The notes: a model not told the origin generated them from the letters alone. A stretch of 64,000 bases of DNA from Streptomyces werraensis (GCA_014656175.1 BNBX01000001.1:248001-312000); one strand, 5' to 3'. Positions 43,358 to 57,449 are shown, counted from the stretch's first letter. Made by a program: numbers and translations.

Positions 43358-44386
43358 GTGAGCTTCAAGGCCGAGTACATCTGGATCGACGGCACCGAAC
43401 CGACCGCCAAGCTGCGTTCCAAGACGAAGATCCTGGGCGACGACGCGAAGGGCGCCGAGCTGCCGATCTGGGGCTTCGACGGGTCCTCCACCAACCAGGC
43501 CAAGGGCCACGCCTCCGACTGCGTGCTGAAGCCGGTGTTCGTCTGTCCGGACCCGATCCGCGGCGGCGACGACGTCCTGGTGCTGTGCGAGGTCCTGAAC
43601 ACGGACATGACGCCGCACGAGTCCAACACCCGCGCCGCGCTGGCCGAGGTCGCCGAGAAGTTCGCCGCGCAGGAGCCGATCTTCGGCATCGAGCAGGAGT
43701 ACACCTTCTTCAAGGACGCCTACCCGCTGGGCTTCCCCAAGGGCGGCTTCCCGGCCCCGCAGGGCGGCTACTACTGCGGTGTCGGCTCCGACGAGATCTT
43801 CGGCCGTGACGTCGTCGAGGCCCACCTGGACAACTGCCTGAAGGCGGGTCTGGGCATCTCCGGCATCAACGCCGAGGTCATGCCCGGCCAGTGGGAGTTC
43901 CAGGTCGGCCCGCTGGCCCCGCTGGAGGTCGCCGACCAGCTGTGGGTGGCCCGCTGGCTGCTCTACCGCACCGCCGAGGACTTCGGCATCGCCGCCACCC
44001 TCGACCCCAAGCCGGTCAAGGGCGACTGGAACGGCGCCGGCGCGCACACCAACTTCTCCACCAAGGCGATGCGCGAGTCCTACGACGCGATCATCACCGC
44101 CGCCGAGTCGCTGGGCGAGGGCTCCAAGCCGCTGGACCACGTCAAGAACTACGGCGCCGGCATCGACGACCGCCTCACCGGCCTGCACGAGACCGCCCCG
44201 TGGAACGAGTACTCCTACGGCGTGTCGGACCGCGGCGCCTCGGTCCGCATCCCGTGGCAGGTCGAGAAGGACGGCAAGGGCTACATCGAGGACCGCCGCC
44301 CCAACGCCAACGTCGACCCGTACGTGGTGACCCGTCTGCTGGTCGACACCTGCTGCACCGCGCTGGAGAAGGCCGGCCAGGTCTGA
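43358..44386 (+). CDS. glnII: Glutamine synthetase type II (eukaryotic-like)
   Basis: This 342-aa enzyme is the short, eukaryotic-type glutamine synthetase found in Streptomyces and rhizobia. It shows YIWIDG, LPIWGFDGSSTNQA, EQEYTFF, GINAEVMPGQWEFQVG and WNGAGAHTNFSTK. It lacks the adenylylation loop of GlnA, so control is mainly by transcription through GlnR. GTG 43358 is chosen because GAAGGA lies 8 nt upstream; an ATG at 43349 overlaps that site. It is flanked by terminators on both sides and so stands as a single-gene unit. Confidence 0.97.
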   Translation: MSFKAEYIWIDGTEPTAKLRSKTKILGDDAKGAELPIWGFDGSSTNQAKGHASDCVLKPVFVCPDPIRGGDDVLVLCEVLNTDMTPHESNTRAALAEVAEKFAAQEPIFGIEQEYTFFKDAYPLGFPKGGFPAPQGGYYCGVGSDEIFGRDVVEAHLDNCLKAGLGISGINAEVMPGQWEFQVGPLAPLEVADQLWVARWLLYRTAEDFGIAATLDPKPVKGDWNGAGAHTNFSTKAMRESYDAIITAAESLGEGSKPLDHVKNYGAGIDDRLTGLHETAPWNEYSYGVSDRGASVRIPWQVEKDGKGYIEDRRPNANVDPYVVTRLLVDTCCTALEKAGQV

Positions 44387-44404
44387 TCCGCGCCGTACGA
44401 CTCC

Positions 44405-44438
44405 CGAGGGGCGCCCGCCGGACGGTGGGCGCCCCTCG
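44405..44438 (+). terminator. Hairpin terminator after glnII
   Basis: A 12-bp perfect stem (44405-44416 with 44427-44438) lies 18 nt after the glnII stop. Confidence 0.75.
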
Positions 44439-44460
44439 CGCCGTCTGCTTCAATGGACCC

Positions 44461-44583
44461 ATGGCCGGCTTCCGCACCCACGACGCGACGGGTCGACGTG
44501 ACCTGGAGCCGTTCTGGCCCTCCCGTCAGCACCACGACTTCGACCGGGTGTGTTGTCGCGCGACGAACGCGCCGGCCCTGTAA
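44461..44583 (+). CDS. Possible 40-aa leader peptide
   Basis: An ATG-to-TAA ORF of 40 aa (MAGFRTHDATGRRD...) ends in HHDFDRVCCRATNAPAL. The R-x-H-x-D-x-x-R-V-C-x-R pattern resembles short actinobacterial leader peptides placed before sulfur-related or regulatory genes. It lies 84 bp before an orphan winged-helix gene. No clear ribosome binding site is visible, so translation is uncertain; the tandem Cys codons (TGT TGT) are notable. Confidence 0.4.
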   Translation: MAGFRTHDATGRRDLEPFWPSRQHHDFDRVCCRATNAPAL

Positions 44584-44667
44584 CGCCCGGAGTTCCTCCC
44601 GGCCTTCGGCCGCCGCGCACCGCGTACGTCCCTCGACGAACCCTTCGCGCGAAAGAGCTGACGTCCC

Positions 44668-45228
44668 ATGGCGACCACTCCTTCCCTCTCCACCCCCGTT
44701 CCCGCCGCCTCGGTCCCGCCCGCCCGTGCCCGGCTGCGTGCCGTCGACCGGGACGACGTGGCGGCCGTCGCACGGCTGCTGCCGCCCGGCGCCACCTTGC
44801 TGCCCGCCCCGCCGGACGCGGTGCCCGTGCTGCCCGGCCGTCCGCCGATGGTCGGCTACCTGGTGCTGGTCCCCGCCGACCGGCAGCCGCCGTTCCCCGC
44901 GCCCGCACCACCCGTCGGCGCGGCGGAGGACACGGACGCGCTGATCCGGGTCGACCCGGTACGCCGCACCGCCGAGGTCGACGGCCGCCGGCTCGACCTG
45001 ACGTACCTGGAGTTCGAGCTGCTCGCCCATCTCGTTGCGCACCCGGACCGGGTCCACACCCGGGACCGTCTGGTGTCCACGGTGTGGGGGTACGGCCATG
45101 TCGGCGACGGGCGGACCGTCGACGTCCACATCGCCCGGCTGCGCCGCAAGCTCGGCCCGGAGTTCCGCGACGCCATCCGTACCGTGCGCCGCGTCGGCTA
45201 CACGTACGTGCCGCCCGTGCGGCGCTGA
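44668..45228 (+). CDS. Orphan OmpR/PhoB-type winged-helix DNA-binding protein
   Basis: This 186-aa protein lacks a receiver domain. The first ~85 residues are Ala/Pro-rich (RARLRAVDRDDVAAVARLL, MVGYLVLVPADRQPP) and the C-terminal ~95 residues form a Trans_Reg_C winged helix: LIRVDPVRRTAEVDGRRLDL, LTYLEFELLAHLVAHPDRVH, TVDVHIARLRRKL and IRTVRRVGYTYVPP. Without phosphorylation it may act constitutively or bind a partner. A possible leader peptide lies upstream. The ATG at 44668 has AAAGAG about 10 nt before it. Confidence 0.9.
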   Translation: MATTPSLSTPVPAASVPPARARLRAVDRDDVAAVARLLPPGATLLPAPPDAVPVLPGRPPMVGYLVLVPADRQPPFPAPAPPVGAAEDTDALIRVDPVRRTAEVDGRRLDLTYLEFELLAHLVAHPDRVHTRDRLVSTVWGYGHVGDGRTVDVHIARLRRKLGPEFRDAIRTVRRVGYTYVPPVRR

Positions 45229-45297
45229 GCGCGCGGCCCGGTCTGCCGACAGCAGATCCTCCTTCCCCCGTGCCGCCCGGCGGGGCAGAGTCCAGGT

Positions 45298-46308
45298 ATG
45301 AGACTTCTGATGCTGGGTGGTACGGAGTTCGCGGGCCGGGCGGTCGTCGAGGCGGCCCTCGGGCGGGGCTGGGAGGTGACCGTCTTCCACCGGGGACGGC
45401 ACGCGGCGCCGGACGGCGTCCGCCTGCTGCTCGGCGACCGCACCGCGGTGGACGGGCTGGCGGCGCTCGACGAGGACCCGGGCACCTGGGACGTCGTCGT
45501 CGACACCTGGTCGTCCGCCCCGCGCGCGGTGCGGGACACGGCGCGGCTGCTGCGGGACCGCGCCGGGCGGTACGTGTACGTGTCCAGCCGCTCGGTGTAC
45601 ACCTGGGCGCCGCCCGCGGGGTACGACGAGGAGGCCCCGGTGGTGGAGGGCGCCTCCCCGGACGCCGGGCCGACGGACTACGCGCGGGACAAGCGGGGCG
45701 GGGAGCTGGCCGCCGAGGAGGCCTTCGGCGCGGACCGCTCGCTGCTGGTGCGGTCCGGGCTGCTGCTCGGGCCGTACGAGAACGTGGGACGGCTGCCCTG
45801 GTGGCTGGACCGCATGGCGCGCGGCGGTCCGGTGCTCGCCCCCGGCCCGCGGGACCTGCCCCTGCAGTACGTCGACGTCCGCGACCAGGCGGAGTGGATC
45901 CTCGACGCGGCCGAGCGGGGGCTGGCCGGGCCGTACAACCTCACCTCGCCGTCGGGGCACGCCACCATGGGCGAGCTGCTGGAGGCCTGCGTGCGGGTGA
46001 CCGGGGGTCCGGCCGAGCTGCGGTGGACGGCGCCCGAGGTGATCCTCGACGCCGGGGTGGAGCCGTGGACCCAGCTCCCGGTGTGGGTGCCGCCGCACAG
46101 CGACCTGCACGACACCCTGCACGCGGCGGACGTCTCCCGGGCGGTCGCCTCCGGACTGCGCTGCCGCCCGGTCGCGGAGACCGTCGCCGACACCTGGGCC
46201 TGGCTGCGGGAGATCGGCGGCACGGCCCCGCAGCGCCCGGACCGCAACGCCAAGGGGCTGGACCCGGAGGTCGAGGCGAGGGTGCTGGCCGCGGCCTCGG
46301 GGGTGTAG
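45298..46308 (+). CDS. NAD-dependent epimerase/dehydratase
   Basis: This 336-aa extended SDR begins LLMLGGTEFAGRAVVEAAL with the GxxxxxG nucleotide motif. VYVSSRSVYTW and the catalytic TDYARDKRGGELAAEE (YxxxK) follow, then VQYVDVRD-like LPLQYVDVRDQAEWI. The substrate is unknown; the layout matches Streptomyces nucleotide-sugar reductases of unknown role. It follows the winged-helix gene by 69 bp on the same strand, so co-transcription is possible. Confidence 0.9.
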   Translation: MRLLMLGGTEFAGRAVVEAALGRGWEVTVFHRGRHAAPDGVRLLLGDRTAVDGLAALDEDPGTWDVVVDTWSSAPRAVRDTARLLRDRAGRYVYVSSRSVYTWAPPAGYDEEAPVVEGASPDAGPTDYARDKRGGELAAEEAFGADRSLLVRSGLLLGPYENVGRLPWWLDRMARGGPVLAPGPRDLPLQYVDVRDQAEWILDAAERGLAGPYNLTSPSGHATMGELLEACVRVTGGPAELRWTAPEVILDAGVEPWTQLPVWVPPHSDLHDTLHAADVSRAVASGLRCRPVAETVADTWAWLREIGGTAPQRPDRNAKGLDPEVEARVLAAASGV

Positions 46309-46685
46309 GGAGCCCTGCCCCCGGGACGGGGGCCGGGCCCGGTGTGCGGGCGGCCGGCGACGGCGGGGCCGGGCCCATGACGACCGGGCCGTCATGACCG
46401 GGACGGACGGACACGGCAGAGTGAGCGCGACGCCGGGCTTCCCGCTCGCGGCGGTACGGGGGCCCGCGCCGGCGCCGGACGCCGGGCTTCACGCCGGGTG
46501 GAGGAGCGGCAACTCCCGGTGTGGGTAAGCCTGTTGAAACCTACGGAACCGCACTGACTTCGCACCGATTCCTGTGACGGGTGAACACCCGTGGGGCGGG
46601 CCGCGTACTCATGGGCGCCGCTTCCCCTCACGGGCGCCTCGATGCCCCGCACAGGGATGCCCCGCAAGGAAGTCAGAGGAGTTCC
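46309..46685. other. 377-bp intergenic region
   Basis: The first half is very GC-rich with imperfect inverted repeats of the CCGGGCCC type near 46335-46375 that could end the epimerase transcript. The second half (46500-46600) is less GC-rich and probably holds the promoter of the DUF1996 gene, but I cannot name a -10/-35 pair. No gene is seen. Confidence 0.5.
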
Positions 46686-48203
46686 ATGGGACGCAACACA
46701 AGAAAACGCCGTACACCGCTGGCCACCAAGGTGATAGCCGGGGCGGCGGCCCTGGCGATCGGTGGGGGCGGTCTGGTCTGGGCCAACTTCTACGCCTCGG
46801 CGCACGAGGAGGACGGGGGGCACAACGCCACCAAGTCGGGGCAGGCCCGGGTCGCCACGATCAACTGTCCGGACGTCGGCCAGAAGCTGACCAAGGTGCC
46901 CCGCAAGGCGCGCTGGGGCGTCGCGCGTGAACTGGCGCGGCTCGACCGCCAGATCACCGACGCGTACACACGCCTCGCCGAGACGCGCCAGGCGCAGGCG
47001 GGCGACGCGAGCTACGTCGACAACGCCATCCTCGGTCCGCTGAAGGACAAGCGCAGGGCCACCCTGGACCGCATCAACATCAACATCAAGCGGGCCGGCG
47101 GCCAGGAGCGCGACCTCGGCCGGTTCGCCCGCTGCCAGGGTGTGCCCGCCGAGCAGCCCGGCAACGGTGACGGCGGTCAGGACGGCGGAGGCCAGAACGA
47201 CGGCGGCCAGAACGACGGCGGCGGTCAGGACGGCGGCCAGAACGGCGGCGGCCAGGACAACGGCGGTCAGGCGGGGAACGGTCCGGTGGCGGACGACTTC
47301 ATCCGCATCGAGGACGTCCAGCCGGGCACCCGCAACCTGCCCAACGGCCTCGCCGCGAACGGCGACACCGGCTCGACCGGCAGCTTCACCACCGTGTGCG
47401 GCACCAACGAGAACGCGTTGCGCAACTCGGACAACGTGATCGTGGCGCCCGGCGTCAGCAACGGCGCCCAGCACCAGCACGACTACGTCGGCAACCAGGC
47501 CAACAACGCCTTCGCGAGCGACGAGGACCTGGCAGGCGGCGACACGAGCTGCCAGAACCAGGGCGACAGGTCGTCGTACTTCTGGCCGGTGCTGCGGATC
47601 CAGGACGGCACGCAGGACATCGACCAGGACCAGCCGGGCGGCGGCCAGGACGGCAACGTGGGCAAGATCGTCGCGCCCACCGAGGTGAACCTGAAGTTCG
47701 TCGGCAACCGCACCAGCGAGGTCGTCGCGATGCCGCGGGCGCTGCGCATCATCACCGGTGACGCCAAGGCCTTCACCAACGGCCTGGGCAACGCGAACAC
47801 CGCGTGGAGCTGCACCGGCTTCGAGGACCGCCAGGTGACGGACAAGTACCCGGTCTGCCCCGAGGGCAGCGGCGTGGTCCGTACGACCAGCTTCCAGAGC
47901 TGCTGGGACGGCCAGAACACCGACAGCGCCAACCACCGCACGCACGTCGCCTTCGTCGGCGAGGACGGCAGCTGCCCGAACGGCTTCCAGGCCATCCCGC
48001 AGCTCCAGGTCCGCCTGGTGTACGACAACATCCCGGCGCCCCAGGTCGACAACGGGCAGCTGGTGAACCCGTACGCGGTGGACACCTTCCCGGAGCAGCT
48101 GCACAAGCCGATCACCGACCACAACGACTTCATCAACTTCTTCGACGAGGACCTGATGAACGAGATGGTCCAGTGCATCAACAGCGGCCAGGACTGCCAG
48201 TAG
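46686..48203 (+). CDS. Secreted DUF1996 protein
   Basis: This 505-aa protein has a Tat/Sec-like N-terminus ([19 protein letters not shown], then a hydrophobic stretch) and a helical Cys-bounded region (residues ~60-150, NCPDV ... ARCQG). A low-complexity Gly/Gln/Asn linker at ~155-195 made of GGQNDGG-like units follows, then a DUF1996 domain ([34 protein letters not shown], and paired Cys). DUF1996 is found in secreted proteins of fungi and actinomycetes; its function is unknown. The ATG at 46686 follows AGAGGAG. A terminator follows. Confidence 0.85.
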   Translation: MGRNTRKRRTPLATKVIAGAAALAIGGGGLVWANFYASAHEEDGGHNATKSGQARVATINCPDVGQKLTKVPRKARWGVARELARLDRQITDAYTRLAETRQAQAGDASYVDNAILGPLKDKRRATLDRININIKRAGGQERDLGRFARCQGVPAEQPGNGDGGQDGGGQNDGGQNDGGGQDGGQNGGGQDNGGQAGNGPVADDFIRIEDVQPGTRNLPNGLAANGDTGSTGSFTTVCGTNENALRNSDNVIVAPGVSNGAQHQHDYVGNQANNAFASDEDLAGGDTSCQNQGDRSSYFWPVLRIQDGTQDIDQDQPGGGQDGNVGKIVAPTEVNLKFVGNRTSEVVAMPRALRIITGDAKAFTNGLGNANTAWSCTGFEDRQVTDKYPVCPEGSGVVRTTSFQSCWDGQNTDSANHRTHVAFVGEDGSCPNGFQAIPQLQVRLVYDNIPAPQVDNGQLVNPYAVDTFPEQLHKPITDHNDFINFFDEDLMNEMVQCINSGQDCQ

Positions 48204-48260
48204 GCCGCAGGGCCCGCTGAGGGACCGAGGGGAACCCGAAGGAACCGAGGGAGAAGGGAA

Positions 48261-48294
48261 AAGGCCGGCGGTGGGGGAACCCACCGCCGGCCTT
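48261..48294. terminator. Hairpin terminator between convergent genes
   Basis: A 15-bp perfect stem (48261-48275 with 48280-48294) with a GGAA loop lies between the DUF1996 gene and the lipoprotein gene. Confidence 0.85.
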
Positions 48295-48319
48295 CTGCCG
48301 TGCCGGGCGTCCGCGCGGC

Positions 48320-48751
48320 TCAGCCGTGGTGACCGCCCTTGTTGTGGCTGCCGCCGGGATTCATGTGCTCGGAGCCCTCCTCCAGGTCGCCGCCGAGCTC
48401 GGTCCGCAGCGCCTCGACCGTCCTCTCCTCGCCGACGGCGACCCACTTGCGGCCGACGAGGTAGTAGCCGCCGTAGTCCTTGGCCGTGTTGAGCCACTCG
48501 GCCTGGCCGCGGTCGGTGGAGAAGGTGGCGAGGACGTACTTCTCGTCGCCCTTCTCGCACAGCGCCTGGCGGATGGTGTCGGCGTCGGTCTGCATGTCGG
48601 GGTCGCACTTCACCTCTGCGGCCAGCTTCTCCAGGCTGCCCGTGGCGGTGGGCGGCACCGCGTGCCCCCCGTGGCCGCCGGACCCGCAGCCCGCCAGCGC
48701 CAGGGCCGCCACCGCGCAGGTCAGCGCGAGCTTCGGTCGGGTCACCCTCAT
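48320..48751 (-). CDS. Putative lipoprotein, unknown function
   Basis: This 143-aa protein has a lipoprotein signal (KLALTCAVAALALAGC, lipobox LAGC with Cys at residue 22). A His/Gly-rich segment (SGGHGGHAVPP) and a compact domain with two Cys (VKCDPDMQTDADTIRQALCEKGDEKYVL) follow, and a His/Gly-rich tail (GGSHNKGGHHG) ends it. The His-rich ends suggest metal binding, but this is inference. The ATG at 48751 follows GGAGGAAC. It converges with the DUF1996 gene over a shared terminator. Confidence 0.82.
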   Translation of the reverse strand: MRVTRPKLALTCAVAALALAGCGSGGHGGHAVPPTATGSLEKLAAEVKCDPDMQTDADTIRQALCEKGDEKYVLATFSTDRGQAEWLNTAKDYGGYYLVGRKWVAVGEERTVEALRTELGGDLEEGSEHMNPGGSHNKGGHHG

Positions 48752-48943
48752 GTGTTCCTCCGGTCCTGACGGCGACATCGTGGGGCGGCGACATGCCGCT
48801 CGGAGCCCCGGCGCGGGGCCCTCGGCATTCGATACGGCTGCGGCGCGCCCGGCGCTCAATCGCCGCGCCGCGTCCGTGCGGACGGTGGCCGGAAGGGCGC
48901 GGGTGTCAGGTGACCATCGACTCGTTCGCTCGTTCTGCTGAAC

Positions 48944-50866
48944 GTGCAGTCACAGGATGCCGCCGCCCAGTCCCCCGCGCTCTCCTCCCCGGCCGGTCCG
49001 GCCGTGGACGTCGAACAGGCCGAGGCCGCGCTCGTCGAGCACTATCCGCGGCTCGTGCGGCTCGCCTACCTGGTGCTGCCGTCCCGCATGGGCCGTACCC
49101 GGCGGGTACTCACCGCGCACGCCCTGGTCCAGCGGGCGCTGCCCCGGGGCCGGGCCGACGCGCCGGTCATCCCCGCGCAGAGCGCCGGCCGCGACGGCGA
49201 CCCCGGTTACACGCTGGTGCGGCTGCAGGTGGTGCGGTCGGCGCTGGAGGCGGGACTGCCGCTGCGTCGCCGGGGTCTGCCGAAGCGGTCCCAGCTGCCG
49301 CCGCTGCTGCCGCAGGTGTGGGGCCTGCAGGTGTTCCCGCGGCCGGGCGGCGCCGACGAGCTGACGCTGGACCAGCGGCTGTCGGCGCTGTCCGGGCCGG
49401 CCCGTGCCGCGCACGCGCTGCGCGGTCTGGAGCGGCTGCCGGACGCCGACGTGCGCCGGGTGCTGGACGACGCGGGCGTCGCGGACCCGGACGCCGCCCT
49501 CGCGGAGGCCGACGGCATCCCCGACCCGTACCGGCTGCTCGAGTCCCCCGAGTTCGACCCCTGTTCGCTGCAGGCCCGGCCGACGGACCTGCTGCGCCGC
49601 CGCCGGCATCTCAAGGCCGGGCTGGTCGGGGCGGCGGCGCTGGCGGTGTGCGGGGCGCTGCTGTCACTGCCCGGTGACGGCTGGGGCGCCGACGGCCCGG
49701 CCGCTCCCCCGTACGCGCGCAACGCCGCCGCGCAGGCCGCGCTGGACCCCGCGAAGCTGACCCGGGTGCCGGCCTCGGCGTGGAGGACGTCGGCGCGTAC
49801 GGACTTCTCGGTGTGGCCGGCGCGCGGCGCGCTCACCGGCGACCGCGCGCTGCTGCGCCGCGCGCTCGCCGTGTGGGCCCGCCCGGGTGAGGGCGTCACC
49901 GCCTCGGCCACCCCGGGCACTCCCACGGGCGGGCCGGCCGGGCCGCCCCAGCTGCTGTACGCGGGGACGGTGGACGCCGCGCGCGTGGTGATCCTGTACG
50001 ACGGCTGGCGTCTCGCCCGGTACGCCGAGCCGGAGGAGGGCGCCCGGGGCGCCGTCCTGGACCTGGCGCGGGTCGACGGGGCCGGGCGGGCCGGGGCGAG
50101 CGCGGTGGTGCTGAGCCGCTCGGACGGCAACGTCCGCTTCCTGCTGGCCCCGTGGGTGCGGGAGGCGGGCGAGCGGGACCTGCGAGAGCCGGACGAGGGC
50201 GCGCGGGACCTTCCTCTGGAGGACGGGGTGACCGGGCCGTTCGTCTCGGGGCAGGGACGGGAGCCGTGCACGGTGTGGAACGCGCTGGTGGTGTCCGACG
50301 GCACCGGCACCCGGCTGCTCACCGACCTCGGCGAGCTGGTCCCGGCGCGGCTGACCACCGGGCGTCCGGGCGAGGTGAAGGACGTGTCCGGCGCGAAGGC
50401 GCTGCGCGCCTGGCAGCCGTACTCCTGCTCGCTGGCGGCGATGCGGTCGGCGGGCGTGCGCAGCGTCAACGCCTGGGCGTACGCGGACCAGCCGCTGCCC
50501 GACGGCGACGGACGGGCCGAGTGGCTGTGCACGCGCGGGGAGACCTGGCGAGGCACGGGGGCGCGGGTGCTGGCGCAGTTCCACTCGCCGGGCGCGCGGT
50601 ACGGGGCGGTGGCGGCGCGCGCGGAGAACGTGCCGGCCTGCGGGGAGCGGCAGCCGGACGTGCTGGCCGGGGTGTTGTGGAAGTCGGCCGGCGGCTCCTG
50701 GTACCTGCTCGCCGCCGGCAGCGACGGGGTGGAGTCCGTGGAGGCGACCGGGGGCATCGAGGGCGAGTCGAAGGACCGGCTGCTGTCGGTGCGCGCCGAG
50801 AAGGGTGCGCGGGCCGACCTCAAGGGCACACTCGAGGACGGGGGGTCGGTCGGCGGGCTGCGGTGA
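48944..50866 (+). CDS. Membrane protein with sigma-factor-like N-terminus
   Basis: This 640-aa protein begins with ~200 cytoplasmic residues. VEQAEAALVEHYPRLVRLAY resembles ECF sigma region 2, and LSALSGPARAAHALRGLERL with DVRRVLDDAGV loosely resembles region 4. One transmembrane helix (AGLVGAAALAVCGALLSL, residues ~222-240) follows. The remaining ~400 residues are extracytoplasmic with several Cys and no family I recognise (LYAGTVDAARVVILYDG, GVLWKSAGGSWYLLAAG). It may be a degenerate sigma fused to a sensor domain, comparable in idea to sigma/anti-sigma hybrids. The start is GTG 48944; no ribosome binding site is clear. Confidence 0.75.
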   Translation: MQSQDAAAQSPALSSPAGPAVDVEQAEAALVEHYPRLVRLAYLVLPSRMGRTRRVLTAHALVQRALPRGRADAPVIPAQSAGRDGDPGYTLVRLQVVRSALEAGLPLRRRGLPKRSQLPPLLPQVWGLQVFPRPGGADELTLDQRLSALSGPARAAHALRGLERLPDADVRRVLDDAGVADPDAALAEADGIPDPYRLLESPEFDPCSLQARPTDLLRRRRHLKAGLVGAAALAVCGALLSLPGDGWGADGPAAPPYARNAAAQAALDPAKLTRVPASAWRTSARTDFSVWPARGALTGDRALLRRALAVWARPGEGVTASATPGTPTGGPAGPPQLLYAGTVDAARVVILYDGWRLARYAEPEEGARGAVLDLARVDGAGRAGASAVVLSRSDGNVRFLLAPWVREAGERDLREPDEGARDLPLEDGVTGPFVSGQGREPCTVWNALVVSDGTGTRLLTDLGELVPARLTTGRPGEVKDVSGAKALRAWQPYSCSLAAMRSAGVRSVNAWAYADQPLPDGDGRAEWLCTRGETWRGTGARVLAQFHSPGARYGAVAARAENVPACGERQPDVLAGVLWKSAGGSWYLLAAGSDGVESVEATGGIEGESKDRLLSVRAEKGARADLKGTLEDGGSVGGLR

Positions 50867-50919
50867 TCCGGGGGAAAACCGGCGCGCGGTCCGGTCCGTG
50901 GGAGGCCGGAATCGATCGG

Positions 50920-50925
50920 TAAGGT
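50920..50925 (+). promoter_or_regulatory. -10-like element, possible leaderless start of TetR gene
   Basis: TAAGGT ends 6 nt before the ATG at 50932, with no ribosome binding site in between. Confidence 0.5.
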
Positions 50926-50931
50926 GTTCGT

Positions 50932-51627
50932 ATGAGTACCGGGGTGCGTCGGAGGATGGGAGTCGAGGAGCGCCGGCAGCAGCTGATCGGCGTGGCTCTC
51001 GAACTGTTCAGCAAGCGTTCCCCGGACGAGGTCTCGATCGACGAGATAGCGTCCCGTGCGGGCATCTCGCGGCCGCTCGTCTACCACTACTTCCCCGGCA
51101 AACTGAGCCTGTACGAGGCCGCGTTGCGGCGGGCGGCGGAGGATCTGTCCTCCCGGTTCTCCGAGCCGCACGAGGGTCCGCTGGGCTCGCGGCTACGGCG
51201 GGTGATGGCGCGCTTCTTCGACTTCGTGGAGGAGCACGGCCCCGGTTTCTCCGCCCTGATGCGCGGCGGCCCCGCCGTGGGCTCCTCCACCACCAACGCG
51301 CTGGTGGACTCGGTGCGTCAGGCCGCCTACGAGCAGATGCTGGCGCACATGGGCGTGGTGGGCCCGGCTCCCGCCCGGCTCGAACTGGTGGTGCGCTCCT
51401 GGATCTCGCTGGTGGAGTCGACGGCGCTGATCTGGCTGGACGGGCGGCGGGTGCCGCGCGAGGAGCTGGAGGCCCAGTTGGTGCAGGACTTCGCGGCCCT
51501 GGCCGCCGTCGCCGCGGCCCGCGACGAGGAACTCGCCACGCTGCTGCGGGGACTGGTCAAACAGGAGCCGGGCGACGGCCCGTTCACCGATCTCGCCGCC
51601 CGGATGATCTCCCTGGCCGAGGAGTAG
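50932..51627 (+). CDS. TetR family transcriptional regulator
   Basis: This 231-aa regulator has an N-terminal TetR helix-turn-helix (RRQQLIGVALELFSKRSPDE, IDEIASRAGISRPLVYHYFP) and an all-helical ligand domain. The ligand and target are unknown. It stands after the sigma-like membrane protein with a 65-bp gap that carries its own -10-like element. It converges with the CHMI-like gene, with 6 bp between stops. Confidence 0.95.
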   Translation: MSTGVRRRMGVEERRQQLIGVALELFSKRSPDEVSIDEIASRAGISRPLVYHYFPGKLSLYEAALRRAAEDLSSRFSEPHEGPLGSRLRRVMARFFDFVEEHGPGFSALMRGGPAVGSSTTNALVDSVRQAAYEQMLAHMGVVGPAPARLELVVRSWISLVESTALIWLDGRRVPREELEAQLVQDFAALAAVAAARDEELATLLRGLVKQEPGDGPFTDLAARMISLAEE

Positions 51628-51633
51628 GCCTGC

Positions 51634-51993
51634 CTACTCGCCCTCGGACTTCCGGTAGGACGGGTCGAGGTCGCGGATCTCCGCGGAGGCGTGCAGCATC
51701 TGCCCGCCGGCCGGCTTCACGTGCTGCCGCAGCAGGCCGAGCACCGTCTCGCTGAGCCTCGCCTTGGTCTCGTCGGTGCGGCCGGACAGCAGGGCGATGT
51801 GCACGTGCACCAGCGCGTGTCCCTCGGTGTCGGGGCCGACCACCGGGTCCTCGGTGCGCCGGAACCGCGTCTTGCACGCGGGCGGTTTCGCCGCCGCGAT
51901 CTCCACCACGGCCAAGTGCAGGTCCCGCGCGAACGCGGGCCGGTCGAAACCGTCCGCCAGGTTGTCCGAGTAGTCGACGGTGATCTGCGGCAT
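51634..51993 (-). CDS. 5-carboxymethyl-2-hydroxymuconate isomerase (CHMI) family protein
   Basis: This 119-aa tautomerase-superfamily protein begins MPQITVDYSDNL, with the Pro next to Met that acts as catalytic base once Met is removed. CKTRFRRTEDP and ALVHVHIALLSGRTDETKARL follow, as in HpcD/CHMI. No homoprotocatechuate-pathway genes are nearby, so the true substrate is uncertain. Its AGGAGGG ribosome binding site and the A of its ATG lie within the 3' arm of a hairpin (51993-52024). Confidence 0.8.
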   Translation of the reverse strand: MPQITVDYSDNLADGFDRPAFARDLHLAVVEIAAAKPPACKTRFRRTEDPVVGPDTEGHALVHVHIALLSGRTDETKARLSETVLGLLRQHVKPAGGQMLHASAEIRDLDPSYRKSEGE

Positions 51994-52024
51994 GGGCCCT
52001 CCTGTTCCAGGTCAGGAGGGCCCA
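51993..52024 (-). promoter_or_regulatory. Hairpin covering the CHMI-gene ribosome binding site, also end of pullulanase transcript
   Basis: A 12-bp perfect stem (51993-52004 with 52013-52024) with an 8-nt loop lies 17 bp past the pullulanase stop. In the minus-strand RNA its second arm holds AGGAGGG and the first base of the downstream ATG, so folding would hide the start site. It may act as a terminator, a translation block, or both. Confidence 0.7.
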
Positions 52025-52040
52025 CCCTAGCCGCAGCCGG

Positions 52041-57449
<5,409 letters not shown>

